A stretch of DNA of 16,402 bases from Thermoplasmatales archaeon. GTDB taxonomy: Archaea > Thermoplasmatota > E2 > DHVEG-1. Made by a program: the position numbers and the translations under genes. Below are positions 1 to 7,439 of this stretch, one piece after another. The stretch is from assembly GCA_023128855.1 (NCBI GenBank), contig JAGMDE010000041.1, forward strand, positions 1-16,402. The letters are read 5' to 3'. The number at the start of each line of letters is the position of its first letter. Position 1 is the stretch's first letter. Under the pieces are notes generated by a model. The model did not search any database and was not told the DNA's origin. It was given only the letters and a program-made list of their open reading frames with translations.

Positions 1-398
1 GTGTCAACTCTATCTTTGATGCGATCTTCTAGATCGGCAATTTGTATTCCTTTATGTATCATCTCCTGTTTTTTATTTGGTTCAAAAAAATTAGCGATGA
101 ATTCTAAATATCTTTTGCCAGTGAGATTTTTATATGCTCCTGCGTCTTCAGGGAGGTAGCTAATTATTTTGCGTATCTCGCCTGCTTGATTTTCTAAATC
201 ATATCCCATTATTTTTATCGAACCAGAAGTAATAGTAAGAAGAGTAGAAAGTACCCTTAGAGTAGTTGTTTTACCTGCACCGTTGGGACCAATTAGACCG
301 AATATTTCCCCTTTGTTAATGTTAAAAGATATCCCTCTAACTGCTTCTTTCTCTCCATATTTTTTAACAAGGTCATTTACTTGTACAACTGGTTCCAT
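1..398 (-). CDS. ABC transporter ATP-binding protein, C-terminus beyond window
   Basis: This frame stays open from an ATG at 396-398 to the window edge (132 codons), so only the N-terminal half is visible. It shows the start of an ABC-type nucleotide-binding domain: a Walker A GPNGAGKTT at residues 37-45, after an MEPVVQVNDLVKKYG strand region. The Q-loop position reads YLPE (E84) instead of Q, which I recall as common in the CcmA/drug-export ATPase group. The signature and Walker B motifs would lie outside the window. A GAGGAG at 411-416 is a rather distant Shine-Dalgarno site. It is the last visible gene of the leftward operon and follows a YbjQ gene by 56 bases; an AT-rich TTATAT on the minus strand in that gap could be an internal promoter. 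A permease partner would be expected further left. The substrate is unknown. Confidence 0.93.
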   Translation of the reverse strand, partial: MEPVVQVNDLVKKYGEKEAVRGISFNINKGEIFGLIGPNGAGKTTTLRVLSTLLTITSGSIKIMGYDLENQAGEIRKIISYLPEDAGAYKNLTGKRYLEFIANFFEPNKKQEMIHKGIQIADLEDRIKDRVD

Positions 399-454
399 AG
401 TTATTCTATTCTCCTCATCACTTGAAACACGATATAACAATTTTATTTATTATC

Positions 455-769
455 TTAATGTGTTTTAACAGCAGTTCCAAATGCAATTATTTCTGCAGCG
501 CTAACCATTGTTTGTGCTGTTGCATAACGCATACCAATAATTGCATCAGCACCTAGTTTCTTTGCATCTTCAATCATTCTTTCCATAGCGGTTCTACGAG
601 CCTCTTCCATGAGCTCTGTATAGGGTTTACTTTCCCCACCAATAATGTTTCTCCCCATAGCTCTTAAATCCTTTCCAACATGCTTCATTTGAACACAGCA
701 GCCAAACACAACTCCCAGAACTTCTTTTACTTCTCTTCCAGGTATTTTATCAGTTGTTGTAACCATCAT
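455..769 (-). CDS. YbjQ/UPF0145 family protein (copy 2)
   Basis: The 104-residue product matches the YbjQ/UPF0145 family in length and motifs: T-T-D-x-I-x-G near the N-terminus, VGKDLRAMGRNIIGGE at about residues 31-46, YTELMEEAR, and KLGADAIIGMRY. These proteins are small alpha/beta subunits that form rings and are annotated as putative heavy-metal binding, with no proven reaction. Two ATGs stand in tandem (767-769 and 764-766). A GGTGA Shine-Dalgarno on the minus strand (about 776-780) directly follows the stop of the upstream zinc-ribbon gene, so the two are translationally close. It is paralogous to the copy at 2986-3300, with roughly half the residues identical by eye. Two copies in one operon with ABC exporter genes suggest an envelope or metal-stress role, which is inference. 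Confidence 0.9.
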   Translation of the reverse strand: MMVTTTDKIPGREVKEVLGVVFGCCVQMKHVGKDLRAMGRNIIGGESKPYTELMEEARRTAMERMIEDAKKLGADAIIGMRYATAQTMVSAAEIIAFGTAVKTH

Positions 770-780
770 ATTTTTTCACC

Positions 781-996
781 TTATTTATATTCATATCCAC
801 ATTTTGAACAACGGTATGTTTTACCATCAAATCTTAGTTTAGGATTCTCACATTTAGGACATGTTCCTAAGACTCTTTCCTCAAGTGCTCTAATGCGATT
901 TAGTTCTCTTTCTGCAAGTTGTGATAGATTAATCCATGGATTGTCTTTCCACCATTTCCATGTTTCATCACTTATTGTTATTGTTACTTTTTTCAT
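781..996 (-). CDS. Small zinc-ribbon protein with RHH-like N-terminus
   Basis: The 71-residue protein has two parts. Residues 1-35 (MKKVTITISDETWKWWKDN, then a helix with LSQLAERELNRI) look like a ribbon-helix-helix strand plus helix, the form seen in archaeal DNA-binding or antitoxin proteins. Residues 45-71 carry a zinc ribbon with CPKC and CSKC knuckles. The start is supported by a minus-strand AGGA at 1005-1008, 8 bases before the ATG. It lies 25 bases after the permease gene and 11 bases before the second YbjQ gene, so it is part of the operon. A local transcription regulator, perhaps of this operon, is the simplest guess; the family was not identified. Confidence 0.82.
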   Translation of the reverse strand: MKKVTITISDETWKWWKDNPWINLSQLAERELNRIRALEERVLGTCPKCENPKLRFDGKTYRCSKCGYEYK

Positions 997-1021
997 AGTA
1001 TCATTCCTAATAATGTACTCA

Positions 1022-1687
1022 TTAGAACTCCTTTTTATTAAACAAAATAATTCCCAAAGACATCAAAATTATTGTAATGATAACTCCTATAACTAGCACT
1101 ATTGTAACTGGATTATCCATATTAAAAACAAGCGGAATTATGGCGGGAATAGATGAAACATAGTTGCCAACAAAAATCACTAAAACCACGCCTACAACAA
1201 TTGATGGAGAAATCACGCCGATTAGTATGCCTACCGCACTAGAAATCGCAATTACAGAAAGAGTCATTATAAAAGAATCGATAATGCCTTTCATAACAAA
1301 ATCGAGCAATATCTCTGACTCAAAAAAATCAATCATAATGCCAAAAGATATGGCAAGAATACAAGCAATTGAAACACATATATAAACTGCTAAAAACTTT
1401 GATACAAGTAAATACCAACGTTTAATAGGTCTAATTAGAAACAAATCAAAAACACGGGTATCTTTCTCATTAATAATGTTAACAGTGAGCATCACAGAGG
1501 CTAGTAAACCTCCAATACTTGATACCAACATGGAAGTAAGAAGTGAAATCGGCATACCCTCAACACTATTTGAAGTTGAAATATGAACTAAAAGTGCCAA
1601 AATAGGGAGACCTATCCAAAGAAAGATCATAACCTTTGATTTATAGAATCCTTTTAGTTCATCTTTAAGAATCAGAGAAAAGCTCAT
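1022..1687 (-). CDS. ABC-2 type transporter permease
   Basis: The 221-residue protein is very hydrophobic, with about six membrane helices (near residues 19-36, 47-70, 93-117, 132-157, 160-185 and 193-215). Between helices 2 and 3 is the segment INEKDTRVFDLFLIRPIKRW, which resembles the coupling region of ABC-2 permeases (E-K-x-x-x-x-x-x-x-x-P). It should form a membrane exporter with the ATPase encoded just upstream. Its ATG overlaps the stop of that gene (ATGA, 1684-1687), and a full GGAGGTG Shine-Dalgarno lies at 1695-1701, so translation is probably coupled. The transported substrate cannot be told from the sequence; lipids, peptides or drugs are typical of the family. Confidence 0.92.
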   Translation of the reverse strand: MSFSLILKDELKGFYKSKVMIFLWIGLPILALLVHISTSNSVEGMPISLLTSMLVSSIGGLLASVMLTVNIINEKDTRVFDLFLIRPIKRWYLLVSKFLAVYICVSIACILAISFGIMIDFFESEILLDFVMKGIIDSFIMTLSVIAISSAVGILIGVISPSIVVGVVLVIFVGNYVSSIPAIIPLVFNMDNPVTIVLVIGVIITIILMSLGIILFNKKEF

Positions 1688-2775
1688 TGTTTCACACCTC
1701 CTTTTCTAAGATAATACTGATACACTTCGTCAAGAGAAGGCTCTGTAGGGGTGATACTTCTAATACGACAGTTGTTTTCCATTAGAGTTTTTATTATGTT
1801 ATGAATAATTTCATCGGTATCACCAGTTTTTTCAATGTTCACTAAGATTTTTTGTGAAGATTTTTCTATGATTTTTTGCACACCCGAAATTTTACCTATT
1901 TCGTTGAATTTATCAGATCTTTTTGAAAGAATTAGTTCAATTTGGTTTTCTTTTAAAAATTCTGATTTTAACTCATCAAGACTACCGATTTTTACGATAT
2001 GACCCCAGTCAAGAATGCATATTTTTGTTGCAACATCTTCTACGTCACTTAGAATATGTGATGAAAAGAAAACGGTTGTACCGTTGTTACTTAATTCTTT
2101 TAGTATTTTTTTTACTTGATACCTGCTTTCAGGATCTAAACCACTTAGGGGTTCATCTAAAATAAGAAGCTTTGGATTATGTAAAAGAGCTTGAACAATA
2201 CCTAGTTTTTGGATTGTTCCTCCTGATAGTTTTGAAATTTTTTTGTGTTTGTATTCTGTTAGATTTAACAATTTTAAATTTTCATCAATACGTTGCTGAA
2301 TAGAGGTATTGTTCATCCCTGAAAGCTTTCCAAAGGTTGTAAGTGCATGGTTTGTAGTTCTCCATTTTTGGAAGCCTACTTCTTGAGGCATATAACCTAT
2401 GAATCTATGAGCATGTTCTTTTTGCTCTGGCATTTGATAGCCATTAATGGAAAGGTTACCACTTGTTTTATTTAACAGACCTACCATGATTTTTATAGTA
2501 GTTGTTTTTCCAGCTCCGTTTGGGCCGATGTATCCAAAAATTTCTCCTTGTTTTATATCAAAAGAGACGTTATCAACAGCAAGAATGTCCTTATATCTTT
2601 TTGATATATTTCTTAACGAAACTAGGGCAGGTTCTGATGTTGAATCCTTAATGTCTTCAAATGTTACTTTTCCAATTGCCCCACATGATGGACATGTAAG
2701 TTTTTTTGTTTCACCTGGGCTGCCTGTGCATGTTGTAGTTTTACTACAGTTTGGACAACGTATTGTTTTTTCCAT
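1684..2775 (-). CDS. ABC transporter ATPase with N-terminal zinc ribbon
   Basis: The 363-residue protein begins with a zinc ribbon (cysteines 7, 10, 28 and 31, as CPNC and CPSC) and continues as a complete ABC ATPase. Visible motifs are Walker A GPNGAGKTT at 84-92, Q-loop Q131, signature LSGGT at 183-187, Walker B LLILDE at 203-208, D-loop SGLDPES at 211-217 and H-loop H240. The last 100 residues form the regulatory tail usual in CcmA-type exporter ATPases (EPSLDEVYQYY near the end). It energises the permease encoded next, with a 4-base overlap. The ribbon ahead of an ABC domain is an unusual fusion; it may sense metal or bind partners. A minus-strand GGTGA at about 2782-2787 supports the start. 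Confidence 0.95.
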   Translation of the reverse strand: MEKTIRCPNCSKTTTCTGSPGETKKLTCPSCGAIGKVTFEDIKDSTSEPALVSLRNISKRYKDILAVDNVSFDIKQGEIFGYIGPNGAGKTTTIKIMVGLLNKTSGNLSINGYQMPEQKEHAHRFIGYMPQEVGFQKWRTTNHALTTFGKLSGMNNTSIQQRIDENLKLLNLTEYKHKKISKLSGGTIQKLGIVQALLHNPKLLILDEPLSGLDPESRYQVKKILKELSNNGTTVFFSSHILSDVEDVATKICILDWGHIVKIGSLDELKSEFLKENQIELILSKRSDKFNEIGKISGVQKIIEKSSQKILVNIEKTGDTDEIIHNIIKTLMENNCRIRSITPTEPSLDEVYQYYLRKGGVKQ

Positions 2776-2785
2776 ATTAATTCAC

Positions 2786-2980
2786 CTAATTTGTTGGTAT
2801 TTCGTAAATGAAACTAACTATTACAAGTATAATTCCAATAATTAGAGCAATTATTGATTTTAATCTTGGACCGCCTGGTGCATTAATCCAACGTGCAAGA
2901 TTTGGATTTAAAAAAGCTCCTATTCCAAAAAGTAATACAATTGCTCCAGAGACTAATAGGATGATATTTATTGTTTCCAT
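2786..2980 (-). CDS. Small two-helix membrane protein
   Basis: The 64-residue protein has two hydrophobic helices (about residues 5-25 and 40-60) separated by a polar turn, FLNPNLARWINAPGGPRLK. I do not recognise a family. The gene lies 10 bases before the zinc-ribbon ABC ATPase and 5 bases after the first YbjQ gene, all on the same strand, which supports it as a real operon member. It could be an accessory subunit of the exporter, but nothing in the sequence proves this. Confidence 0.78.
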   Translation of the reverse strand: METINIILLVSGAIVLLFGIGAFLNPNLARWINAPGGPRLKSIIALIIGIILVIVSFIYEIPTN

Positions 2981-2985
2981 GTTAT

Positions 2986-3300
2986 CTACTTCAGTTTTAC
3001 TGCTGTTCCATATGCAAGTATTTCCGCTGCTCCACCCATTATTGCTGAGGTCATAAATCGGACGTTTATTACTGCATCTGCACCTAGTTTTTCTGCTTTG
3101 TCAATCATTCTTTTGTATGCTATTTCTCTACTTTCTGATAGCATTTCAGTGTATTCTTTTATTTCTCCACCAGCGATATTTCGAAGTCCTGCTTTGAAAT
3201 CTTTTCCAATGCTTTTTGCTTGAACAGTATTTCCTTTTACAAGGCCGAGCATTTCTTTAATTTCTTTTCCTGTTACAAACTCCGTATTGGTAATTATCAT
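2986..3300 (-). CDS. YbjQ/UPF0145 family protein (copy 1)
   Basis: The 104-residue product has the YbjQ pattern: a short strand region, T-G-K-E-I-K-E-M-L-G, then IGKDFKAGLRNIAGGE (about residues 31-46), YTEMLSESR, and EKLGADAVINVRF, ending in AYGTAVKLK. The length equals that of the paralogue at 455-769 and the two align without gaps after the first residues. YbjQ proteins are soluble homo-oligomers labelled putative heavy-metal binding, without a settled function. Its ATG overlaps the stop of the preceding small membrane protein by 4 bases (ATGA, 3297-3300), so the two are probably translationally coupled. Confidence 0.92.
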   Translation of the reverse strand: MIITNTEFVTGKEIKEMLGLVKGNTVQAKSIGKDFKAGLRNIAGGEIKEYTEMLSESREIAYKRMIDKAEKLGADAVINVRFMTSAIMGGAAEILAYGTAVKLK

Positions 3301-3539
3301 GGTTCCAAATCCTCCTTTTTGATTTCTTCTTTCATTTTCTTTTTTCCTTCTTGTTGCTCAATTACAATTGATATGAATAAAAGAATAAGTCCAATTATAA
3401 TTGCAACTACTCCTATTGCTATAACAGCGTCAATATTTTCAAGGCTTAGATTTTCAAAACCTTGGTATAGTCCATATCCTAGCAGAATGATTATTCCTGC
3501 TACGAATATTATCATTCCAATTGTTTTTCCACTATTCAT
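3297..3539 (-). CDS. Small two-helix membrane protein, first gene of operon
   Basis: The 80-residue protein has two hydrophobic helices (about residues 5-25 and 37-60), then a highly charged tail rich in K and E (EQQEGKKKMKEEIKKEDLEP) that should lie in the cytoplasm. No family was recognised. It is the promoter-proximal gene: a TTTAAATA box lies about 45 bases before its ATG on the minus strand, and its stop codon overlaps the start of the YbjQ gene. Such short membrane proteins next to YbjQ genes may recruit YbjQ to the membrane; this is a guess. Confidence 0.78.
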   Translation of the reverse strand: MNSGKTIGMIIFVAGIIILLGYGLYQGFENLSLENIDAVIAIGVVAIIIGLILLFISIVIEQQEGKKKMKEEIKKEDLEP

Positions 3540-3584
3540 TTAAACACTTCCCAATACGTATTAGCACGTATATGCACCATATTG

Positions 3585-3592
3585 TATTTAAA
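3585..3592 (-). promoter_or_regulatory. TATA box of the leftward ABC/YbjQ operon
   Basis: On the minus strand the bases read TTTAAATA, an archaeal TATA-like box. Transcription would start about 25 bases downstream, near 3563, leaving a leader of about 24 bases before the ATG at 3539. The box lies where the right hairpin arm of the neighbouring repeat element would be expected. Confidence 0.55.
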
Positions 3593-3596
3593 TGTT

Positions 3597-3702
3597 CCGA
3601 AAAAGGGGGCTTTGCACAAATAATCGCTTTTGCACAAAAAATACAAATTCTGCACAAAAAATCGGTGTTTTTGGGTAATTTTTGTGCAAAGCCGGAAAAG
3701 GG
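3597..3702 (-). repeat. Lattice repeat element, locus A
   Basis: Read on the minus strand, the locus starts with a loop-like CCCTTTTCC (3702-3694) and the arm GGCTTTGCACAAA (3693-3681). Three TTTGTGCA units follow, with their C bases at 3652, 3632 and 3614. The last unit runs into CCCCCTTTTTCGG (3609-3597). Spacings are 34, 20 and 18 bases; the two loops are exactly 95 bases apart. The arm at 3681-3693 is a perfect 13-base inverted copy of 3608-3620. The same spacings occur at 5807-5882 and 7740-7870. It fills most of the divergent region between the operon and the propeller gene. Confidence 0.8.
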
Positions 3703-3789
3703 TTCTGTTGAAAATATGGTTGTTGAATTTGGGTTGTTGATTTTTGGTTGGTAAAAGACTTTGTACAATAAATATTTTCGTTCAAAGGA

Positions 3790-3797
3790 TTTATATA
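3790..3797 (+). promoter_or_regulatory. TATA box of the propeller/PKD gene
   Basis: TTTATATA preceded by an A/G-rich stretch (CAAAGGA) is a good archaeal TATA box with a BRE-like flank. The predicted transcript start near 3820 gives a short leader carrying a GGGGG Shine-Dalgarno at 3825-3829. This places the true start of the gene at the TTG at 3836, because the upstream in-frame ATG at 3761 would not be transcribed. Confidence 0.65.
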
Positions 3798-3835
3798 CTC
3801 ATATTCCTACTTTTATGGTTAATAGGGGGAAAACT

Positions 3836-5806
3836 TTGAATAAAAACATATTGGCAATTGGAATAACAATTCTTTTTACTCTTTCAGTTGTATCTCCAAT
3901 TGTATTTGGATATAATGTTAGAACATCTAATGAAGAATCAATGGTTGTGAATGATAGTTTTGATATATACATGTATCCAGAGTTTTATGATTGTTATAAT
4001 ACTGATGAGATACCTGAGAGTATCGAACCTATTATTTTTGAAAATGAAGTAAACCTAGATATTCCTAAAACAGAGAACATTGTTGACTCAAAGGATTCAC
4101 CTGAACCACTTAGTGGTCCTATGGATTCCGCTTGGCCGATGCATGGTCATGATGTACGTCATACAGGGCGCAGTCCTCATAGTACGGTTGATACTTGGGA
4201 AGCGATATGGAAATTCGAAACCAAAGGTTGGGCTCTTAGCTCCCCAGCAATTGATAAAGAAGGAACTATTTACATTGGTTCGTGGGATCTTTATGCTGTT
4301 TATCCAAATGGCACTATAAAATGGGAACGTGATGATGGTGACCTTGAACATTCTTGTCCTGCTATTGACGAAAATGGAACAATATATATTGGAACTCCAG
4401 GTGCTCTTTGTGCGGTTAATCCTGATGGCACAACAAAATGGAAATATGGGGCAAGTGGTGTTGAATCTTCACCTGCTATCGGAGATGATGGAACAATATA
4501 CTTTGCCGATACCAATAATTGGAATATTAAAGCCCTTTATCCCAATGGAACATTAAAATGGTCTTATCATACTAATCATGTTATTTATTCATCACCTGCA
4601 ATAGGTCTTGATGGCACTATTTATTGTGGTTCACACGATGACTATGTGTATGCATTGTACCCAAACAACGGAACCCTTAGATGGAAGTTCAAAACAGGTT
4701 CTTGGGTGCATGGTTACCCGACAATTGCAGATGATGGAATCGTCTATATAGGTTCAGATGATAACCATCTATATGCCTTGTATCCAAATAATGGAACTTT
4801 AAAATGGAAAGTTAATATTGGAGCAACATTTGGAAGTGTAGCTTTAGATAAAGATGGGACCATTTATGTAGGGGTTTGGCAAAAAAGGTTTTATGCAATA
4901 TGTCCAAATGGAACTATTAAATGGAGTTTTAATACGGGTGATGGCAAGGTTTGGAGTTCATCTCCTGCACTTTCCGATGATAATACTATCTACTTTGGTA
5001 CTTGTGATCTTGAGTGGACAGGCGGAATCGAGATTATTGCTCTTTATACAGATGGTACTGTTAAATGGCGGAAAGGGCTCGATACGGTGTTTTCTTCACC
5101 TGCTATAGCTGAAGATGGTACTGTTTATATTGGTTCATGTGGTGGTATGGGTAAAGGTTTTCTTAATGCGTTTGGCGTTGGAGAACTTGAGGTTGATGCA
5201 AACGGACCTTATTTTGGACTAATTAATGAGCCTGTGCAGTTTGAGGGTTATTCAAGGGGTGGTTATTCACCTCATTTTTATCATTGGAGTTTTGGTGATG
5301 GAGAATCATCTGATGAACAAAATCCAACACATACGTATTCAAGTCCTGGAAATTACACAGTAACACTAACTGTTACAGATGATACTGGTAATTATACGAG
5401 TGATTATACTTGGGCTTGGATACAGGATGGCAATACACCACCAAACAAACCAACTATTGATGGTCCAACTCATGGAACGGCTGGGGCATCTTATCCTTAT
5501 ACATTCACAGCGACTGATCCTGAGGGTGCAATTATTTGGTATTACGTAGATTGGGGTGATGAAACAAATACTGGATGGATTGGACCATACGATTCAGGTA
5601 CAGAAGTTATAAAAAGTCATAAATGGTCAGAACGAGGGGATTATACAATCAAATGTAAGGCTAAGGATCCTTATGAAGCTGAAGGACCTGAGGGAACACT
5701 AAAAGTTACTATGCCAAGAGATAAAGCAACAATAAGTATGTTGTTTCTGAGGTTTTTAGAACATTTTCCAATACTACAAAAAATGTTGTTATATCTTATA
5801 GAATAA
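3836..5806 (+). CDS. Secreted PQQ-like beta-propeller/PKD protein with C-terminal motif
   Basis: I place the start at TTG 3836 (656 residues): GGGGG lies 6 bases upstream and the TATA box at 3790 rules out the ATG at 3761. Residues 1-27 form a signal peptide (NKNILAIGITILFTLSVVSP). From about residue 95 to 450 there are eight PQQ-like blades of the form SSPAI-x-x-DGTIYIGS ... YALYPNGT-x-KW, an eight-blade propeller. A PKD domain follows (WSFGDGESSDEQNPTHTYSSPGNYTVTLTV with its core split here by description), then a second PKD-like domain (YVDWGDETNTGW ... SERGDYTIKCKAKD). The last 20 residues are FLRFLEHFPILQKMLLYLIE, shared with the tail at 7440-7739. It is an exported surface protein, probably a binding or structural one; no catalytic residues are apparent. 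Repeat locus B begins immediately after its stop codon. Confidence 0.93.
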   Translation: MNKNILAIGITILFTLSVVSPIVFGYNVRTSNEESMVVNDSFDIYMYPEFYDCYNTDEIPESIEPIIFENEVNLDIPKTENIVDSKDSPEPLSGPMDSAWPMHGHDVRHTGRSPHSTVDTWEAIWKFETKGWALSSPAIDKEGTIYIGSWDLYAVYPNGTIKWERDDGDLEHSCPAIDENGTIYIGTPGALCAVNPDGTTKWKYGASGVESSPAIGDDGTIYFADTNNWNIKALYPNGTLKWSYHTNHVIYSSPAIGLDGTIYCGSHDDYVYALYPNNGTLRWKFKTGSWVHGYPTIADDGIVYIGSDDNHLYALYPNNGTLKWKVNIGATFGSVALDKDGTIYVGVWQKRFYAICPNGTIKWSFNTGDGKVWSSSPALSDDNTIYFGTCDLEWTGGIEIIALYTDGTVKWRKGLDTVFSSPAIAEDGTVYIGSCGGMGKGFLNAFGVGELEVDANGPYFGLINEPVQFEGYSRGGYSPHFYHWSFGDGESSDEQNPTHTYSSPGNYTVTLTVTDDTGNYTSDYTWAWIQDGNTPPNKPTIDGPTHGTAGASYPYTFTATDPEGAIIWYYVDWGDETNTGWIGPYDSGTEVIKSHKWSERGDYTIKCKAKDPYEAEGPEGTLKVTMPRDKATISMLFLRFLEHFPILQKMLLYLIE

Positions 5807-5882
5807 GACTTTACAGGCAAATTACTTACATTACGGGCAAAATAGACTTTACAGGCAAAGCCCCCTTTTTCGGTTTTGCACA
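5807..5882 (+). repeat. Lattice repeat element, locus B
   Basis: Starting on the base after the stop codon, three GGCAAA units stand with their C bases at 5818, 5838 and 5856 (spacings 20 and 18). The first and third are preceded by GACTTTACA. The third runs into GCCCCCTTTTTCGG, and the arm GGTTTTGC follows with its C at 5879 (spacing 23). GCAAAGCC (5855-5862) and GGTTTTGC (5872-5879) can pair with one G-T wobble around the 9-base loop CCCTTTTTC. The T5 run just after a gene could also act as an archaeal terminator. Confidence 0.8.
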
Positions 5883-5935
5883 ATAAACATTTTTGTATTA
5901 AAAGAATTTACCAAAAATATAAATGTAAGAACATA

Positions 5936-5943
5936 TTATATAT
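5936..5943 (+). promoter_or_regulatory. TATA-like box of the lipocalin-like gene
   Basis: TTATATAT lies about 30 bases before the ATG at 5970, so the transcript would start near 5965 and be leaderless or nearly so. The whole area is AT-rich, which weakens the call. Confidence 0.4.
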
Positions 5944-5969
5944 ATTAAATTATAAAAGAGATTCCTTTG

Positions 5970-7439
5970 ATGATAAAGATGAAAAGAAAAATTATTACAT
6001 TGGCATTATTAACCCTATTATTATTGACTAGTATTGCATCTACAGCAACATCATCTACTTCTAATAATATCAAAAATAATAATTTTTTGAAATATGATAA
6101 CATCTCTCAATTCAATAAAGAAAACAAGTGTGAATTGTGGAATCCTGAGTACGACGGAGATCACTCTCCATGTGGATATGAATGCTGGTGTTATCAGGCT
6201 GTTATAATGTTAGATAATGGTCAACGTTGGGATGCAGCAGCAACATTTGTCTATTTTATGAATAAGACAAAAAAAGGTTTTTCAGAGGGGGTTTCTTTTC
6301 TTAGAGTTAGACATTGGAATAGACAGACAGGTAAAGTATATGATTGCTTCCGAACTGATATTTATCCTGGTCCTTTTCAAACTTCGAAAAATGAGATGAG
6401 TTTGAAATATGGAAATAGTTCAGCCCAAGGCGTATATCCGAATTATCATTTTCATTGTGAAGACAATATAAATAATATCATTACAGATCTTCAATTTCAT
6501 GCAACTTCATTGCCTTATTGGGGTTTTGAAGGCGCAACAAATGGTGTAATACCCTGGGGATTTAGTGGTACAGGTAAAGGTTATTTTGTTCCAACACTTA
6601 AAATTAATGGAACTATTACAATAAATGGCGCTGTCCACAAAGCAACAGGTATTGCTTACTTTGAACATGATTATATTTGGGGTGATTTTGCAAATCCATT
6701 AGCAATTTATTCACTTCAGGAATTTCGCTCTTGTAAAAAATTAGTTACTGCCTCAATTAAATGGTACTTGCAGGAAGTTTTAGAAAATAGGCCTAAACCA
6801 ACTTCACTATTATTTCATCTTGATAATGGGAACTCTTTTGGTTGGTCTTGGAGTTGGATATTATTTGACAACAACTGGAGTATTGTATTATTCAGACCTA
6901 TTTTTTTCGGATTTTCAGAAGGCCTAAATCCAATGCTGTTATATTTTACAAAAGATGGTAAAAATTATTATGAAATTGGATGTGGATATTGGACAAACAA
7001 TCAATTAAAATATATGAAAAGAGCTGATATTTATATTCCACTAGCTTATAATATTTCAGCTTATAAGGATGACATTGAATTACATCTGAGCTTTACACCA
7101 ACAACCGAAATGACAGAACTTTATAGCAAGGATTGGGCACCATCTGCAAAGGCAAAAACATGTACATTTTATTGTTGTGGAGATGTAACAGGAACATATG
7201 TTGACAAAGATACCACCATCCAATTAAATGGCTCATATACTACTGAACAGTCACGATGGTTATCAAAATCCCTTGAGAGAAGGGGATTCCGATCTCTTGA
7301 AGTAAAGATAATTAGGCCACCTGACGGCCTAGGCATAAGCATTAAAAGAGTTTCGCATAAACTTGGTATTGAGAGATATTTCAAAATACAGTTGAGACCA
7401 ACTTTTGAAATAGAATATTATGTAAAACCTGCTCCCTAA
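5970..7439 (+). CDS. Secreted lipocalin-like (CrtC/AttH-type) protein
   Basis: The 489-residue product starts at ATG 5970; TTG 5967 and ATG 5979 are alternatives. Residues 1-27 (MIKMKRKIITLALLTLLLLT, then SIASTATSS) are a signal peptide. The body resembles the CrtC/AttH lipocalin-like fold: an N-terminal strand block with ECWCYQAVIMLDNGQRWDAA, a YWGFEGATNGVIPWGFSGTG region, and GIAYFEHDYIWGDF at about residues 227-240, the typical G-x-A-x-x-x-H-x-x-W-G signature. Family members include carotenoid hydratases and secreted proteins of unknown role; the substrate here is unknown. Cysteine pairs (CGYEC, YCC) may form disulfides outside the cell. Unlike its neighbours it lacks the FxRFLE tail, and its stop codon is followed in the same frame by the sulfotransferase-like fragment. 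Confidence 0.85.
   Translation: MIKMKRKIITLALLTLLLLTSIASTATSSTSNNIKNNNFLKYDNISQFNKENKCELWNPEYDGDHSPCGYECWCYQAVIMLDNGQRWDAAATFVYFMNKTKKGFSEGVSFLRVRHWNRQTGKVYDCFRTDIYPGPFQTSKNEMSLKYGNSSAQGVYPNYHFHCEDNINNIITDLQFHATSLPYWGFEGATNGVIPWGFSGTGKGYFVPTLKINGTITINGAVHKATGIAYFEHDYIWGDFANPLAIYSLQEFRSCKKLVTASIKWYLQEVLENRPKPTSLLFHLDNGNSFGWSWSWILFDNNWSIVLFRPIFFGFSEGLNPMLLYFTKDGKNYYEIGCGYWTNNQLKYMKRADIYIPLAYNISAYKDDIELHLSFTPTTEMTELYSKDWAPSAKAKTCTFYCCGDVTGTYVDKDTTIQLNGSYTTEQSRWLSKSLERRGFRSLEVKIIRPPDGLGISIKRVSHKLGIERYFKIQLRPTFEIEYYVKPAP

Noticed and set aside
680..1096. Plus-strand gene opposite the zinc-ribbon and permease genes
   Set aside because: It covers the start and end of three well-supported minus-strand genes and encodes Ser/His/Phe-rich sequence typical of an antisense frame.
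3761..3835. Start of the propeller gene at ATG 3761
   Set aside because: It lies before the TATA box at 3790-3797, has no ribosome site, and would put 25 polar residues before the signal peptide.
7437..7439. Recoded stop codon joining the lipocalin-like protein and the sulfotransferase-like tail
   Set aside because: The codon is TAA, which is not used for pyrrolysine or selenocysteine, and the two parts belong to different families.
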